Source: Channallabes apus
Lineage: Eukaryota > Chordata > Actinopteri > Siluriformes > Clariidae
Direction: 5' to 3'
DNA: 64,000 nucleotides
Assembly: GCA_030522415.1 (NCBI GenBank)
Contig: CM060126.1
Span: 6,102,645-6,166,644 of the forward strand
In this document: positions 1 through 11,160 of the stretch, piece after piece
Layout: each line of letters starts with the position of its first letter
Numbering within the stretch: the first letter of the stretch is position 1
Notes under the pieces: model-generated
Seen by the model: the letters and a program-made list of their open reading frames with translations, nothing else
What the model was told of the DNA's origin: nothing
The model's database searches: none
Program-made: the position numbers and the translations under genes

Positions 1-786
1 TGGAGTGTGGCAAAATGGAAGACTGTTCTGTGGTCTTGTTGGAAATGTGGGACGCCATGTCATCCGGACTAAAGAGGACAAGGACAACCCAAGTTGTTAT
101 CAACGCTCAGTTCAGAAGCCTGCATTTCTGATGGTATGCGGTTGCATGAGTGCGTGTGGCATTGGCAGCTTGCATGTCTGGAAAGGCACCATCAATGCAG
201 AAAAATATATTCACGTTCTAGAACAACATCTAGTCATCTCTTTCAGGGAAGACCCTGCATTTTTCAACAAGATAATGCCAGACCACATTCTGCATCAATC
301 ACAACATCATGGCTGCGTAGAAGAAGGATCCGGGTACTGAAATGGCCAGTCTGCAGTCCAGATCTTTCCCCTATAGAGTACATTTGGCGCATCATAAAGA
401 GGAAGGTGCGACAAAGAAGGCCCAAGACGATTTAACAGTTAGAGGCCTGTATTAGACAAGAATGGGAGAGCATTCCTATTTCTAAACTTGAGAAACTGGT
501 CTCCTCGGTCCCCAGACGTCTGTTGAGTGTTGTAAGAAGAAGGGGAGATGCCACACAGTGGTGAAAATGGCCTTGTCCCAACTTTTTGGGGATTTGTTGA
601 CACCATGACATTTTGATTCACCATATTTTTCCCTTAAAATGATACATCTTCTCAGTTTAAACTTTTGTTCCGTGATTTATATTCTATTCTGAATAAAATA
701 TTGACATTTGCCATCTCCACATCATTGCATTCCGTTTTTATTCACAATTTGTTTAGTGTCCCAACTTTTTTGGAAGCCGGTTTGTA
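1..786 (+). mobile_element. Tc1/mariner-like DNA transposon, right-hand part
   Basis: The window opens inside a Tc1-like element. Transposase-derived sequence fills about 1-562, followed by AT-rich sequence and a terminal segment containing CCCAACTTTTTTGGAAGCC (about 759-777), typical of a fish Tc1-like inverted terminus. The left end lies outside the window, so target duplication cannot be checked. Confidence 0.8.
5..562 (+). pseudogene. Broken Tc1-like transposase (C-terminal catalytic part)
   Basis: DDE-type transposase of the Tc1 family, which cuts and rejoins transposon ends at TA sites. The conserved blocks FQQDNARPH (second catalytic Asp) and SPDLSPIE (third acidic residue), then IWRIIKRKV, are visible. 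The reading moves from one frame (positions 5 to about 240) to another (about 240-432), so there is at least one frameshift. An in-frame TAA at 433-435 interrupts the C-terminal tail, which then reads on as QLEACIRQEWESIP to a stop near 562. The N-terminal DNA-binding region is outside the window. It is a dead copy. Confidence 0.85.
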
Positions 787-900
787 GTAGTAAAATCCAG
801 TTAAATAGATTTTATAAGTAAATTCAACACGGTACTCAAAAATATGTCCACCTAACTTTAAATTGAGTTAACAATTTGCAAGTTGGATTTTTTTACAGTG

Positions 901-1512
901 CAGGAAACAGATCAGGGGAAAACACAAAAAGATCACAGTTCAAAAGTCGGTTTGAATAATTGTAGTCCAGGCCCTTAAGTAATGTAAAACAGGTAGGGTT
1001 TAGAGGTTAGCGTACGTGACTGTGTGCATCAAGTATACTGTTGACCACAACTGTACTTTGATTCTACTCCAGGCAGTGTAATTATTCTTCCTCTACCACT
1101 TTGATTGCCAGAAATTATCATTTTCTATAATAATTTGCAATAATCCTGCTAGCCTGGAGCTACTGTAACGTCCTGGAAAGAAGTTCTGCAGTTACCATCG
1201 CGCTGAACAGTATAGATCTGATATAATTTTTAGAACCATCAACTTTGTCCATGCTTAGAGACAAGAGTTTTGAGTGTTGAAAGTACCACTCAAAACACAT
1301 TCCTGTATGTTTCTGATTTATTAGACAGCCTGTTCGGTTTACATGACACTCTTTTTCCGCAGGCCCTCAGCTCAGTTTAAAGAAGTTACTGGCACTGGGG
1401 TAAGAGGCAGAGATATGATCTACTCAAATAACCGTGAAAAGAAAGGTATAAAAATTATATAACCCAATGTAACGTCTAAAAACAGACTCAAGCCTGGCAA
1501 ACACAGACTAAC
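901..1512. repeat. Direct repeat copy A (about 612 bp)
   Basis: This stretch is repeated almost base for base at 2659-3278. Both copies start at CAGGAAACAGATCAGG and end at GGCAAACACAGACTAAC. Differences are few: single substitutions and an 8-base insertion in copy B near 2734-2741. The ends lack TG...CA, so these are not classical LTRs, and no coding potential is seen. Confidence 0.9.
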
Positions 1513-2658
1513 TTTGTTGCCAGCTGAACCATATTAATCACAGTAATTATCCAATAAAACACTTTTAACATTTTGCTCAGTTTAATGGAAGTGGTGACCT
1601 TTTTTTTTGGCAGTGTATAATAGTAATAAAATAAAAGACATATTAAATGTTGCAAGAACTAGATATAATGCAAACTTGATCTCAAGTAAAATGTACAAAT
1701 AGTACATCATTATAACAATGAATTATTATTCATTAACAATGACACTTATTTTTAGAATCAGGTTAGAAAGCAGAGAATCTACTTTATTCTCTAATTGGTT
1801 GGTTTATTTAAGTTCAGAGTTTTCAGTTGTCCTTTGTCTTGATCCTGTTTGGATGCTAACACTTACGGTATCTCTAGCTTATAGTTCAACGTCATAGTTC
1901 CTGAGTCTTGCTTGGTTTGGAACGTTTGGTCCATATATTGATTAAAAAGGGGATTCTGTACCTATCTATAAGTTTTGGCAATGATGCTGTAAGTGTAATG
2001 TGACGAATTGCTAAAGTATGTGCAGGTTTGAAAAAATGAATTACAACAGTTTACCTCATGGAAAACAAAATACATGAGCATAAATGTAGAAGTAATGGTG
2101 CATGATTGAGCAGGAGAAAAGGAAAAAGATATGCTACGACTGGAAAAACTTTCCTATAAATCTAGCTTTTATACAATATGACCACTCGTCCCACTTAAAG
2201 GAACTGCTTTAATTTAGAATTTAGCAAATCAAACATATTCGTACAAGTACAAATGCTAATAAGCTTGGAAATTGATAATTATATATTTTGCACAAAAGGC
2301 TGTAGATCATTAAGTAACATACATCAAGCAATAAACAGGATTGGCCCCTCTGTCCCCACACCACCATCCTGCCAGTGAGTGAGCCATCTAAATGGACAGT
2401 TGCTTTATAAATTGAGCAAGCTAGAAACTTTGCCCACAAGCATGATGTCATAATGTACCTTGTGACTTTTGTTGGAAAGTACTGGCATGCATGGACACAT
2501 AAACAATATGTTTCTTAGTGATACTTATTACCTATATAATTAAACTATAATAAACCTATCTTTCTCAGGTGGTTATAGGTGGCCAGGACAGTCTCCTGCG
2601 ATCTAAGTGCATGAGGTTTATTACCAAGTATATCTACAGTACATCCAGCATTTATAAC
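1513..2658. other. Spacer between the two direct repeats, no gene
   Basis: About 1.15 kb of AT-rich sequence separates the 0.6-kb direct repeats. Only short chance reading frames are present. No transposase, reverse transcriptase or gag-like motif was seen, which argues against an LTR retrotransposon body. Confidence 0.6.
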
Positions 2659-3278
2659 CAGGAAACAGATCAGGGGAAAACACAAAAAGATCACAGTTCA
2701 AAAGTCGTTTTGAATAATTGTAGTCCAGGCCCTTACGTTTTAAGTAATGTAAAACAGGTAGGGTTTAGAGGTTAGCGTACGTGACTGTGTGTATCAAGTA
2801 TACTGTTGACCACAACTGTTCTTTGATTCTACTCCAGGCAGTGTAATTATACTTCCTCTACCACTTTGATTGCCAGAAATGATCATTTTCTATAATCATT
2901 TGCAATAATCCTGCTAGCCTGGAGCTACTGTAACGTCCTGGAAAGAAGTTCTGCAGTTACCATCGCGCTGAACAGTATAGATCTGATATAATTTTTAGAA
3001 CCATCAACTTTGTCCATGCTTAGAGACAAGAGTTTTGAGTGTTGAAAGTACCACTCAAAACACATTCCTGTATGTTTCTGATTCATTAGACAGCCTGTTC
3101 GGTCTTACATGAGACTCTTTTTCCGCAGGCCCTCAGCCCAGTTTAAAGAAGTTACTGGCACTGGGGTAAGAGGCAGAGATATGATCTACTCAAATAACCG
3201 TGAAAAGAAAGGTAGAAAAATTATATAACCCAATGTAACATCTAAAAACAGACTCAAGCCTGGCAAACACAGACTAAC
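2659..3278. repeat. Direct repeat copy B (about 620 bp)
   Basis: Partner of 901-1512. The high identity over the full length indicates a fairly recent duplication of a 1.76-kb unit, or paired insertions of one repeat family. Flanking sequence differs on both outer sides, and no shared short target duplication was found. Confidence 0.9.
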
Positions 3279-4261
3279 AGAAATGCCTAGGAAAGTACAA
3301 TAACTTTCAGTTCTGTTTTTTTTTTATATGAACTACAACAGGTTCAGATTTAATTTTATACGCAGTTCCCTTGTGGTAGGTGTTGTGGCCAAGTCCATTT
3401 CATGCTACAATTGTTTGTGTCAAAGTAAAAGAAAAGTACAATGAAAGCTGTCAGTGGTCATTTGTTTTTTATTGCTTTCATGATTTACTTTATAATTCAG
3501 TAAAAATGTTATCTAGGATTCATCCTCCTGAATTATATAATATTTAATCTAACACCATGTATGACCTACACACGTAAACCCTAATGCTCAAAGTAATTCA
3601 ACATATTGAGTACTGTTAACTTAAATAATTACAATTAGTTCAAATTAATAGACCTTGATGAGTATTTAGAACTTTTTGGTATTTATGAGTTTGTAGAAAT
3701 TACACTTTTCAAGTTAGTTGAACAAATTTGATATGTTAAGCCCCAGTAACTGTCTCCTTAAAGTTCCACCAACTTAAAATCTTTCAGCCTAGCTATTTTG
3801 TGTCTGACATCATCAATGCACATGTAAACTGCCCACGTTGAATTGTTTTGATCAAGATGGTGGATTGGTCTGTCTTTGCATGATGCTGTAAGTATAATCT
3901 TCACAAATCTGGGGACCCTAAAGGTGATGTTTTTCATTTATGTCATATGATTGTCGACAGTTTGGTTCTCTAGAGTTATGAATAGAACGTGCTTAGACGC
4001 CCACGGGAGAAAACGTAAGCTCCACTTTTTGGTACCTACTGTTTAGGAGGTTAGAAAGCAAGATTTCTTGTAATTGGTAAATATCAATCTTTAATTTGAA
4101 CCGACTACTTTACTAGCATAAATTGTTTAGTTTTTGAAATTGTCAGGTTTACAACTCCGGTTTTCGGGGTTTGAATATAAATCCTGAATTCCTGTTTTAG
4201 TTTTAGTATTAATATTCATAAATTTTGTACTTTCAGATTTAACTGAAGAAAAAAAGTAACA
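3279..4261. other. AT-rich intergenic DNA
   Basis: No gene recognised. It has low-complexity AT runs and possible remnants of an old non-autonomous repeat around 3590-3780 (paired TTAACTTAA/AAGTTAGTTGAA-like blocks). Confidence 0.5.
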
Positions 4262-4481
4262 GGGCACTAGTGGCTCAGTGGTGGGTGTTTCGCCTGCCAC
4301 ATGAAAGGCCCTGGTTCGATTCTCAGCAAGTGAATGAAGTGCCTGTCCCAAGCCCTGATAAAATGGGAGAGCTGCTTCATGAAGGGCATCTGGTGAAAAA
4401 ACCTGTGCCAAGCTTGTGCGCCGACCGCATGGTCCACTGTGGCGACCCATTGCCGGGAGCAGGCGAGAGACAAACAACAAT
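4262..4481 (+). mobile_element. tRNA-derived SINE (family 2)
   Basis: An A-box-like stretch (TGGCTCAGTGG, about 4271) is followed by a B-box (GGTTCGATTCTC, about 4314), an RNA polymerase III internal promoter. The body contains AAGGGCATCTGGTGAAAAA and ends in a GGCGACCC...GGGAGCAG tail. A related tail occurs at 20325-20435. It differs from the more abundant SINE found elsewhere in the window. Confidence 0.75.
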
Positions 4482-4501
4482 TTCTTTGATTTGCAATAAC
4501 T

Positions 4502-4503
<2 letters not shown>

Positions 4504-4569
<66 letters not shown>
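4504..4569. repeat. (TA)n microsatellite
   Basis: About 33 uninterrupted TA units directly after the SINE tail, then ATT-rich sequence. Confidence 0.95.
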
Positions 4570-4573
<4 letters not shown>

Positions 4574-5623
4574 ATATTATTATATTATAATTACTATTAA
4601 ATAATATGAGTTAGGCTATTCATTAATGCAAATAAAGAATGATTAATATGAATGAGTACAACAAACTCAAAAACTGATAGTTCTGTTTACTTAAATTAGA
4701 AAACATCCTTATTTAAAACAATTTGATGTAACCGATTACCTTGTGTTTTGCCAACACATTTGGATTTACAGTGTACTTTAGAACTCTAGAGTGTTCAGAC
4801 AGTTCACCTGTTCCTAGGCAACTTAATCTAAGATAATGTGATAAATGTTTATCCTACTGTATACAAGACCAATAGCGGTCAATAAAGGGCACTGGGGCAC
4901 CGCCTCCTTTCACATGTACTTATTTAACATAATAATTATTTATTTTAATAATGAAATGAAGTCATTTAGTCATAATATTCTGCTGTATTTCGTAATGTTA
5001 TTTATTTACAATTAAAAACAAAATCTAAACTGTATTACGTTCATTTGTGTTCGTGTACGCGGGGCGCTGACGAGTGTCTATGTAGGCATGTAAATTTTAG
5101 AAAAAAAGCATATGATTTGAGGCTGAGCTCTAATTAGATTTTTTCAAATTGTCCTTGGGGCGCAGCTCTGTGCACCCCGAACCCTCCCACTTTTGTTCTT
5201 AGCGAATCAATATTGTTTTTAAATATTTGGGCTCATGTTATTGGACCATTCTCAACGAGTCTTATTAACGGTCAGCAGATTGTTACCTAATGTATTGAAT
5301 AGTGGTTGATGTGGACGCTAAATTTCTGTAATTTCTTTGCTAAAATACCCCTTCGCAAGGTGATCGGACAAAGAAAGATAAAGTTAGACCAGATCGACCT
5401 GATCTTCTAATTAAGCAGCAGTCAAGTGATCACGGCCAAGTTTACACTCTGTGCTTTTCCAGCACTTCTTATGGCTATTACATAAGATTATTATGTAATA
5501 CAGGCGATTATTAAAAGTTTAATTTTTCATTTTCGAACTTTCCTGAGCACTTACTAGTCTTTAATTTTAATAACCAAACAAAACCAACAACACAAAGCAT
5601 AAGAAAGGCAACAAAAGCTAGAC
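4570..5623. other. AT-rich intergenic DNA, possible old DNA-transposon remains
   Basis: No gene recognised. A locally GC-richer patch around 5050-5190 (GGGGCGCTGACGAG and GTGCACCCCGAACCC) looks like the interior of a non-autonomous DNA transposon, but I could not identify ends. Confidence 0.4.
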
Positions 5624-5714
5624 GCCTGACTGAGCTTCAGTCAGGCTATTTATACAAAATAAATCTAATTATTATTCCTCGGTTCAGGTGAACTTCTACG
5701 TCACCTGACCGAGG
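5624..5714. repeat. Two adjacent inverted repeats (hairpins)
   Basis: 5624-5646 is a perfect 10-bp stem (GCCTGACTGA / TCAGTCAGGC) with a 3-nt loop. 5677-5714 is a 14-bp stem with one bulged base (CCTCGGTTCAGGTGA / TCACCTGACCGAGG) and a loop of about 9 nt. They share the core TGACTGA/CTGACCGA-like text. Function unknown; possibly the subterminal part of a transposon. Confidence 0.75.
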
Positions 5715-5824
5715 TGCATCTCGGGAACTAGAGTTTAAACATAACAAAACACAACAAATACAAAACTTAACAGAACAAACCAAACAGGCGTTTTGGCGCC
5801 CTCTAGGGGTTAACCCTTACAATT

Positions 5825-6205
5825 CATTCATTCATTCATTCATTTTCTGTACCGCTTAATCCTGTGTTCAGGGTCGCGGGGGACCTGGAGCCTATCCCAG
5901 GAGACTTCGGGCACTAGGCAGGGTACACCCTGGACAGGGTGCCAATCCATCGCAGGGCACACACACATACACACACTCACACACCCAATCACACACTACG
6001 GGCAATTTAGGAACGCCAATTAGCCTAACCTGCATATCTTTGGACTGTGGGAGGAAACCAGAGTACCCGGAGGAAACCCACCAAGCACGGGGAGAACATG
6101 CAAACTCCATGCACACAGAGACGGGACTCGAGCCTGGCCGGGGAATCGAACCCAGTCCCTGGAGGTGCAAGGCGACAGTGCTAACCACTACACCACTGCA
6201 CCGCT
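5825..6205 (-). mobile_element. Full-length tRNA-derived SINE (family 1)
   Basis: In antisense, the element starts with the A-box region (TAGTGGTTAGCACTGTCGCC) and a B-box (GGGTTCGATTCCCC-like). It continues through a body with GGAGTTTGCATGTTCTCCCC and ends in (TGAA)n. The 12-bp sequence ACCCTTACAATT flanks it on both sides (5813-5824 and 6206-6217), a clear target-site duplication. It is the best full-length minus-strand example here. Confidence 0.92.
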
Positions 6206-6217
6206 ACCCTTACAATT

Positions 6218-6689
6218 TAACAGGATATTGTTCATATTTTAATAGCTTTTATAATGTCACTTGCATATTAGAATTTCACTGATTAAGAATTGCGCATAAT
6301 TATTTTTTTCATGAATGAATGTTAGATAGAGCAATGAATCGACAACTTGCAATTCTCAACCTCAGCAACTTGGGGAATAAACAGACCAACATTTGAACTC
6401 CAAAAATTTAATTCCATGTTGGCATAATAACTTATCTGTTTGTTGATCAACCCCACTGTTTCATGGGTTTTCTGCAGGTACAGTTACCTTAAATAGTCCA
6501 GTGAAAGTAAGCCCCCTTTTTTTGTTTTATATAAAATTAGCTTTAACCTTTCATACTGAAGGAGTGAGGAGTAACACAACAAGGTTATTGTAAATACTGC
6601 TTTTGTTAGCTATGCATATTTACATCAGTCACCACATTTAGTGCTCCGCTTCTGTGATGCTGGCTCTTCTTACACAACCTCACCTCTGT
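6218..6689. other. Intergenic DNA, nothing recognised
   Basis: AT-rich, with only short chance reading frames. Confidence 0.5.
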
Positions 6690-7480
6690 AACTACCGCCA
6701 TATTATCCCACTGAAAGAAGCCAATGCCAGTAGGGGAATGCTGTTGTCATGAAGGGATGGGTGTACATGATCTGCAACAATATTTAGATAGGTGGTATAC
6801 ATCATAATAATACCTAAATGAATGTATCCAAAGGCTTTCCAGCAGAACATTGTCCAAAGCATCACACTGGCTTTCATGGCTTGCCGTCTTCTTCACATAG
6901 CGCATCTACTTCCATGATATAAAAGAAAATATGATTCATCAGGCCTGGACACCTTCTTACATTGCTCTATGGTCCAGTTCTGATGCTCATATACACTTTA
7001 GGTTCTGAGCAGAGGTCAGCGTGGGCTTTCTGACTGGTCTGACGCTATAAAGCCCCATAAACCTTTTGAGTAATTTGTGCTATAGTCGCTATCTGTGGGC
7101 AGTTATATGCTTTCATTGAAGAGGCAAAACATGTAATGTAAATCATTACAGTGCATGGTACTTCAAAGTGCATGGTGCACTATAAACTGTTGTGTCAAAC
7201 TGTTTTTTCTTGTTTAAAATAATAAAACAAGGGGGGAGAAATAATGCGAACTCCTTCCTTTTGGGGGCTCTGCAATAACAAATTATGAACATGTACAAAA
7301 ATGTGCCATCTTTGAGCTAGCTCTGGTGAAGTGTGAACTTGCACAACACTGTAGGATAAGACCACTGCTTATCTTCGCTCCCCACATACATCAATAAGCC
7401 TTCGGTCCACTTTTGTTAACACATTAATCCAACACATTAACTGAGAATTCACTGTTCACTTGCTGCATAATACTGTACAC
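6690..7480 (-). pseudogene. Tc1-like transposase relic
   Basis: Read on the minus strand, 6877-6692 gives SVMLWTMFCWKAFG and TTYLNIVADHVHP, the block that precedes the QQDN catalytic motif in fish Tc1-like transposases. Upstream (about 6900-7000) fragments like WTIEQCKKV and DESYFLL remain. From about 7330 to 7470 the text resembles the non-coding part of the elements at 52245 and 60630. Stops and frameshifts abound, so it is inactive. Confidence 0.7.
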
Positions 7481-8265
7481 CAGTAATAAAAAAAAGATTA
7501 CTGTTATTTACTTTCCTGTCCATGCATCAACTCTAACTAAGGTTGCTATAATAGTCAGTTGGTGTTTTATTTGAATGGAGGTTTTTAGTTTTTCTCAATT
7601 TGGTCACCTACAACTGGAACCACGCTTGAATTCACTGAGCTCCTGGGAGTGACCCATTCTTTCATAAATGTTTGTAGAATCAGTCTAAATGCCTAGGTGC
7701 TTGATTTTATCACCTGTAAACATAGAAGAAATTGGAATAAATTTCGGACTGCATTAAAGTTAGTTTGTAAGTGGACCAAGACACGACTTTTCAAAAGGTC
7801 TTGGTTCTCTTGCTTGGTGTGCACCAAGGTTCGGATGAGAGGGTTCACATTTGTTGAAGTAAACCACAGTAACTGAGCAACATTTTAATGAACCAAACAT
7901 ATTGTGTGAACACACCCTTTATTTCTGAATCTCTGCACAAAAGCGTTTCAAACTAGCAAAATCAGAAAAACATATTCTGTATATGATCTTCAGGAAGCAC
8001 TCAAGGAGGCTGCATTACAGTATACTTATGTCCAGATGGATTTAGCAAGTTTTGTAGAATAAAGGATTCCTTACTAAATATTGATTGCTCTATAGCAGTT
8101 TAACTGCATAAAATAACAAATTATTGTTATTATTTTTATTGTCATTATTATTTTTCCCCCAATACTTTTGACCACAACTTCTATGATCTAAAGAGGGGAT
8201 TTAGCATAGAAAGTTAATTTAACTGTTCAACGCTCCAGATCACTGGGTGGCGATAATGCACAATT
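7481..8265. other. Intergenic DNA upstream of the TRAPPC6 gene
   Basis: No gene recognised. AT-rich. Confidence 0.5.
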
Positions 8266-8405
8266 TTTTTTTAAACGACGTCAAAACCCAATGAAGAAGA
8301 CTGCGGAAAGAGAAGAAGGGGGCGGTTTCTTGATGTGTTTGGGGCAAATCCTGTTGTTAAGCCGTTAGCCTAGCATGCTAGCTGGCTAGTTATTACGTGT
8401 ACACT
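8266..8405 (+). promoter_or_regulatory. Probable TRAPPC6 promoter and non-coding exon 1
   Basis: A short GC-richer island in AT-rich DNA. It contains a CRE-like CGACGTCA (8276-8283), purine-rich GCGGAAAGAGAAG and GGGGGCGG, and then a sequence ending at a good splice donor, ACT|GTAAGT (8403-8411). The first coding exon of the TRAPPC6 gene begins with an acceptor at 11133, so a non-coding first exon is required unless transcription starts just upstream of it. TATA-less, as expected for a housekeeping gene. The assignment is inferred from position and donor quality. Confidence 0.45.
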
Positions 8406-9700
8406 GTAAGTACAATAACAGCGCGTGTATATGTTTTACTATTGTTTTGTACTGTATTTTTTACGTATATAACCTTAACTGGATTGTCTTGAGACAGCGT
8501 TGAACAATTTCGTAAATAATTACGGCTTTGAAATTTGTTTTAATCCACAAGCGATGCTAAATGTGTTGGAGCAGGAACAGATTAGCGGTGTTGCTGCGTT
8601 TATGTCGCTCTGTGTCCAGGTGACGTTTTCTCCCTCTCTAGGTGAACTACATAGGGTGTAATAATAGCTTGTACACCTCAAGCACGTCCCAGTTTGACTT
8701 GAATATTATTTTCTTGTTCTAAAATTCTCATGTATATGAGCTGTTTGTACTGGTAAAGATTTGTAAAAGTTGCTTGTAGCATGAATGTATTATTACAATT
8801 GCAATAGTTTATATTATTTGCCACCCAGTTGGTTTACATTAAGTTTTGTAGATCACAAAAATCATCACAATGTGCCTATCAGTTTTTGAGGACTTATAGG
8901 ACAGATAGGACAGGACCTGTTTTGCTTCTTCCTGTCATTTTTGCTCTTGTGCTGTGGTACCTCAATTCTTCTCTCCCGCCGAGCTCCACTTCAGTAAAAC
9001 ATAAAAGTACAATTTTCTTAACTTTGAGATACGACATGAATACTCACCTAAGTGTTATACTAAGAATAAGTATTAATACTTGCCTATTTTACCAAATACA
9101 TAGTAGTATAAAAAAAAATTTTAAAAGCTATGTAGCTGTTATCTTTTTCTCAATAAAAAATAAAATTAAAATTTAAGTGACCCTAGTGGCTTTGATCGCC
9201 TTTTCTTGTTTTAATTCGACAAGCATCAGGACATTACTCACTCCCAATTAAAACTCCCAAAACTGCCCTCCTGCGTGTGTAGACAGTTATTATATTACTC
9301 TTAACAATTTCACACAAAACAGAAGAATGAAATATGCCTGTGAATCTTTACAGCACATATTCACAGTTTTATGAACTGTTTATTCTGTGTCCTTTTCGTA
9401 GGGTGTGATTTTACTAAATGCATTGCTGTATAAAGTTAGATAAGTAAAGTTATAAAAGAAGTGAACACGTATGCTTAGCCGGATGTTTATTAGTTTTTTT
9501 TGTTTGTTTGTTTTGTTTTTAACGCCTAATTAATAATGTAACACCATAATGTTTTTCACTTTGGAAGAAGCCTCATAGCTGGGTAAAAAAAATCTTTTAT
9601 ATCTCAATCAAAATGTTAATCAGCCAGTTTCCATCACTTGCTGATCGCTTGGTTCATCTCTATTATAAACGTAAAAATAGCACCAATAGTATATTGGCTC

Positions 9701-9798
9701 CATGTCCAGGGTGTACCCTGCTTCATGCTCGCGCCCTGTGACCCAGCACAGGATAAGCTGCTATATAGAAGATGAATGAATTAATTAATTAATTAATG
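9701..9798 (+). mobile_element. SINE family 1, 3' fragment
   Basis: GTCCAGGGTGTACCCTGC, then an ACACAGGATAAGC-like segment and a GATGAATGAATTAATT tail match the 3' end of the abundant SINE. The 5' two-thirds is missing. Confidence 0.75.
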
Positions 9799-10024
9799 CA
9801 TTTGAGGTGGTCAATTATGCAATTCCTTTATAATCCTGCAGGTGGTGCACTCTAATCTGTTCACACATTGTTAAGCAGCACAGAATCCTGTGTGCTCTGA
9901 GCAAATTATTTGCTAATTTTGTTTATAACTAACATAATCTTACAGAATCATAATACAAATCAAATCAGCACTTTGGGTATCATGATAATATCGTATCGGG
10001 TGATCCTAGTGATTCCTCCTCACT
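9799..10024 (+). repeat. Diverged dispersed repeat, copy 1
   Basis: Aligns by eye with 27875-28171. Shared landmarks in order are CATTTGA(A/G)GTGGT, TAATCCT(G/A)CAGGTGGTG, CTATTCACACA-like, ATCCTGTG, TTTGCTA, TCATGATA and GTGATTCC. Both copies follow a fragment of the same SINE. It may be an old hAT-type non-autonomous element, inferred only from its terminal flavour. Confidence 0.65.
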
Positions 10025-10461
10025 CACAATTTTTATATAATGTTTGCAGGAGTTCTAAAAAATTTTTATTGTCTGTGTTAGGGCTGCACAATATATATGT
10101 ATAATATATAAAAAATTATCGTTATCGCGATAATGGTATACGCAATATCTGTATCGCAAAGAGTTGCGATAAATGAAATCAATGAGTGTATGGTTACACG
10201 TAAATAAAAAGTAATGTTTGAAAGTAGTTCATATTGTGTTGGCAGGTCTATGGTAACATCAAACCAGAAATCAGAATATCTGCTGAGGGTTTTAAAGTCA
10301 TTCATAGTGTTTTGAAGTTTAAATATTTTCAACTTCCTTGACGTATAGTTTCTTTTTAGCCTGAATTAGGTTTAAGTACATCAGACGAATAAATTTTTCG
10401 TTTTACTAAAAAACTTTATCCCAAAATATGTTTTTTTTTTCCCCCAAACATATTCACACTA

Positions 10462-10804
10462 GGTTAGCACTGTCGCCTTGCACCTCCAGGGTCTGGGTTC
10501 GATTCCCCGGCCAGGCTCGATTCCCGTCTCTGTGTGCGTGGAGTTTGCATGTTCTCCCCGTGCTTGGTGGGTTTCCTCCGGGTACTCCGGTTTCCTCCCA
10601 CAGTCCAAAGATATGCAGGTTAGGTTAATTGGCGTTCCCAAATTGCCCGTAGTGTGTGAATGTGCGTATGAGTGTGTGCCCTGCGATGGATCGGCACCCT
10701 GTCCAGGGTGTACCCCGCCTTGTGCCCTAAGCCTCCTGGGATAGGCTCCAGGTCCCCCGCGACCCTGAATAGAAGGATAAAGCGGTATAGAAGATGAATG
10801 AATG
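10462..10804 (+). mobile_element. tRNA-derived SINE (family 1), 5' truncated
   Basis: Begins at GGTTAGCACTGTCGCC, so the first ~18 bases of the tRNA-like head are missing. B-box, body and (ATGA)n tail are intact. The 12-bp ATATTCACACTA flanks it (10450-10461 and 10805-10816), so the truncated form itself was inserted. Confidence 0.9.
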
Positions 10805-11160
10805 ATATTCACACTACATACAGTATATAGCACATGCTGAACACATTTTAATAGGATGACAATTGTTTCTATCTAATAACTGACCTTTTTTTTTGTTGGT
10901 TTTTATATTTTATTTGATACTTTTCTTTTTTTAGTGGGGAAAATTTACATGTACGCAGTAGTATGCAGTGTCCTTATGTTAGCAGTAAAACAAAGTCACA
11001 ACTGGTGCACAAAGTCCACTTACCACAATAGTTCCAGTAATAGATGAGTCAGTGACCGAGAAGCTTGGATAGTTTCCAAAGGATAATCCATCCTAATCCA
11101 TGTGTAATAAATTCCATGTCTTTTCCCATGCAGACTGTGAAGACTTCAGGCCCAGTAATA

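Larger units (their letters stand above)
8412..11133 (+). other. Inferred intron 1 of the TRAPPC6 gene
   Basis: 2.7 kb between the proposed exon 1 donor and the acceptor TTTTCCCATGCAG (ends 11133). It holds a SINE fragment, a diverged repeat, a nearly complete SINE and AT-rich filler. No further exons were recognised. Confidence 0.45.

Noticed and set aside
901..3278. LTR retrotransposon formed by the two direct repeats
   Set aside because: No TG...CA ends, no primer-binding or polypurine signals, no gag-pol coding and no target duplication.
4127..4590. Overlapping open frames on both strands around 4.1-4.6 kb
   Set aside because: They fall in a SINE and its flanking (TA)n, and translate the repeat, not a conserved protein.
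5892..6282. Recurring open frames reading GGFPPGTPVSSHSPK or RGIEPRPWRCKATVLTT
   Set aside because: They appear at every family 1 SINE copy (also 10.5, 22.2, 41.9 kb). They are translations of the repeat, often seen as false 'proteins' in fish annotation.
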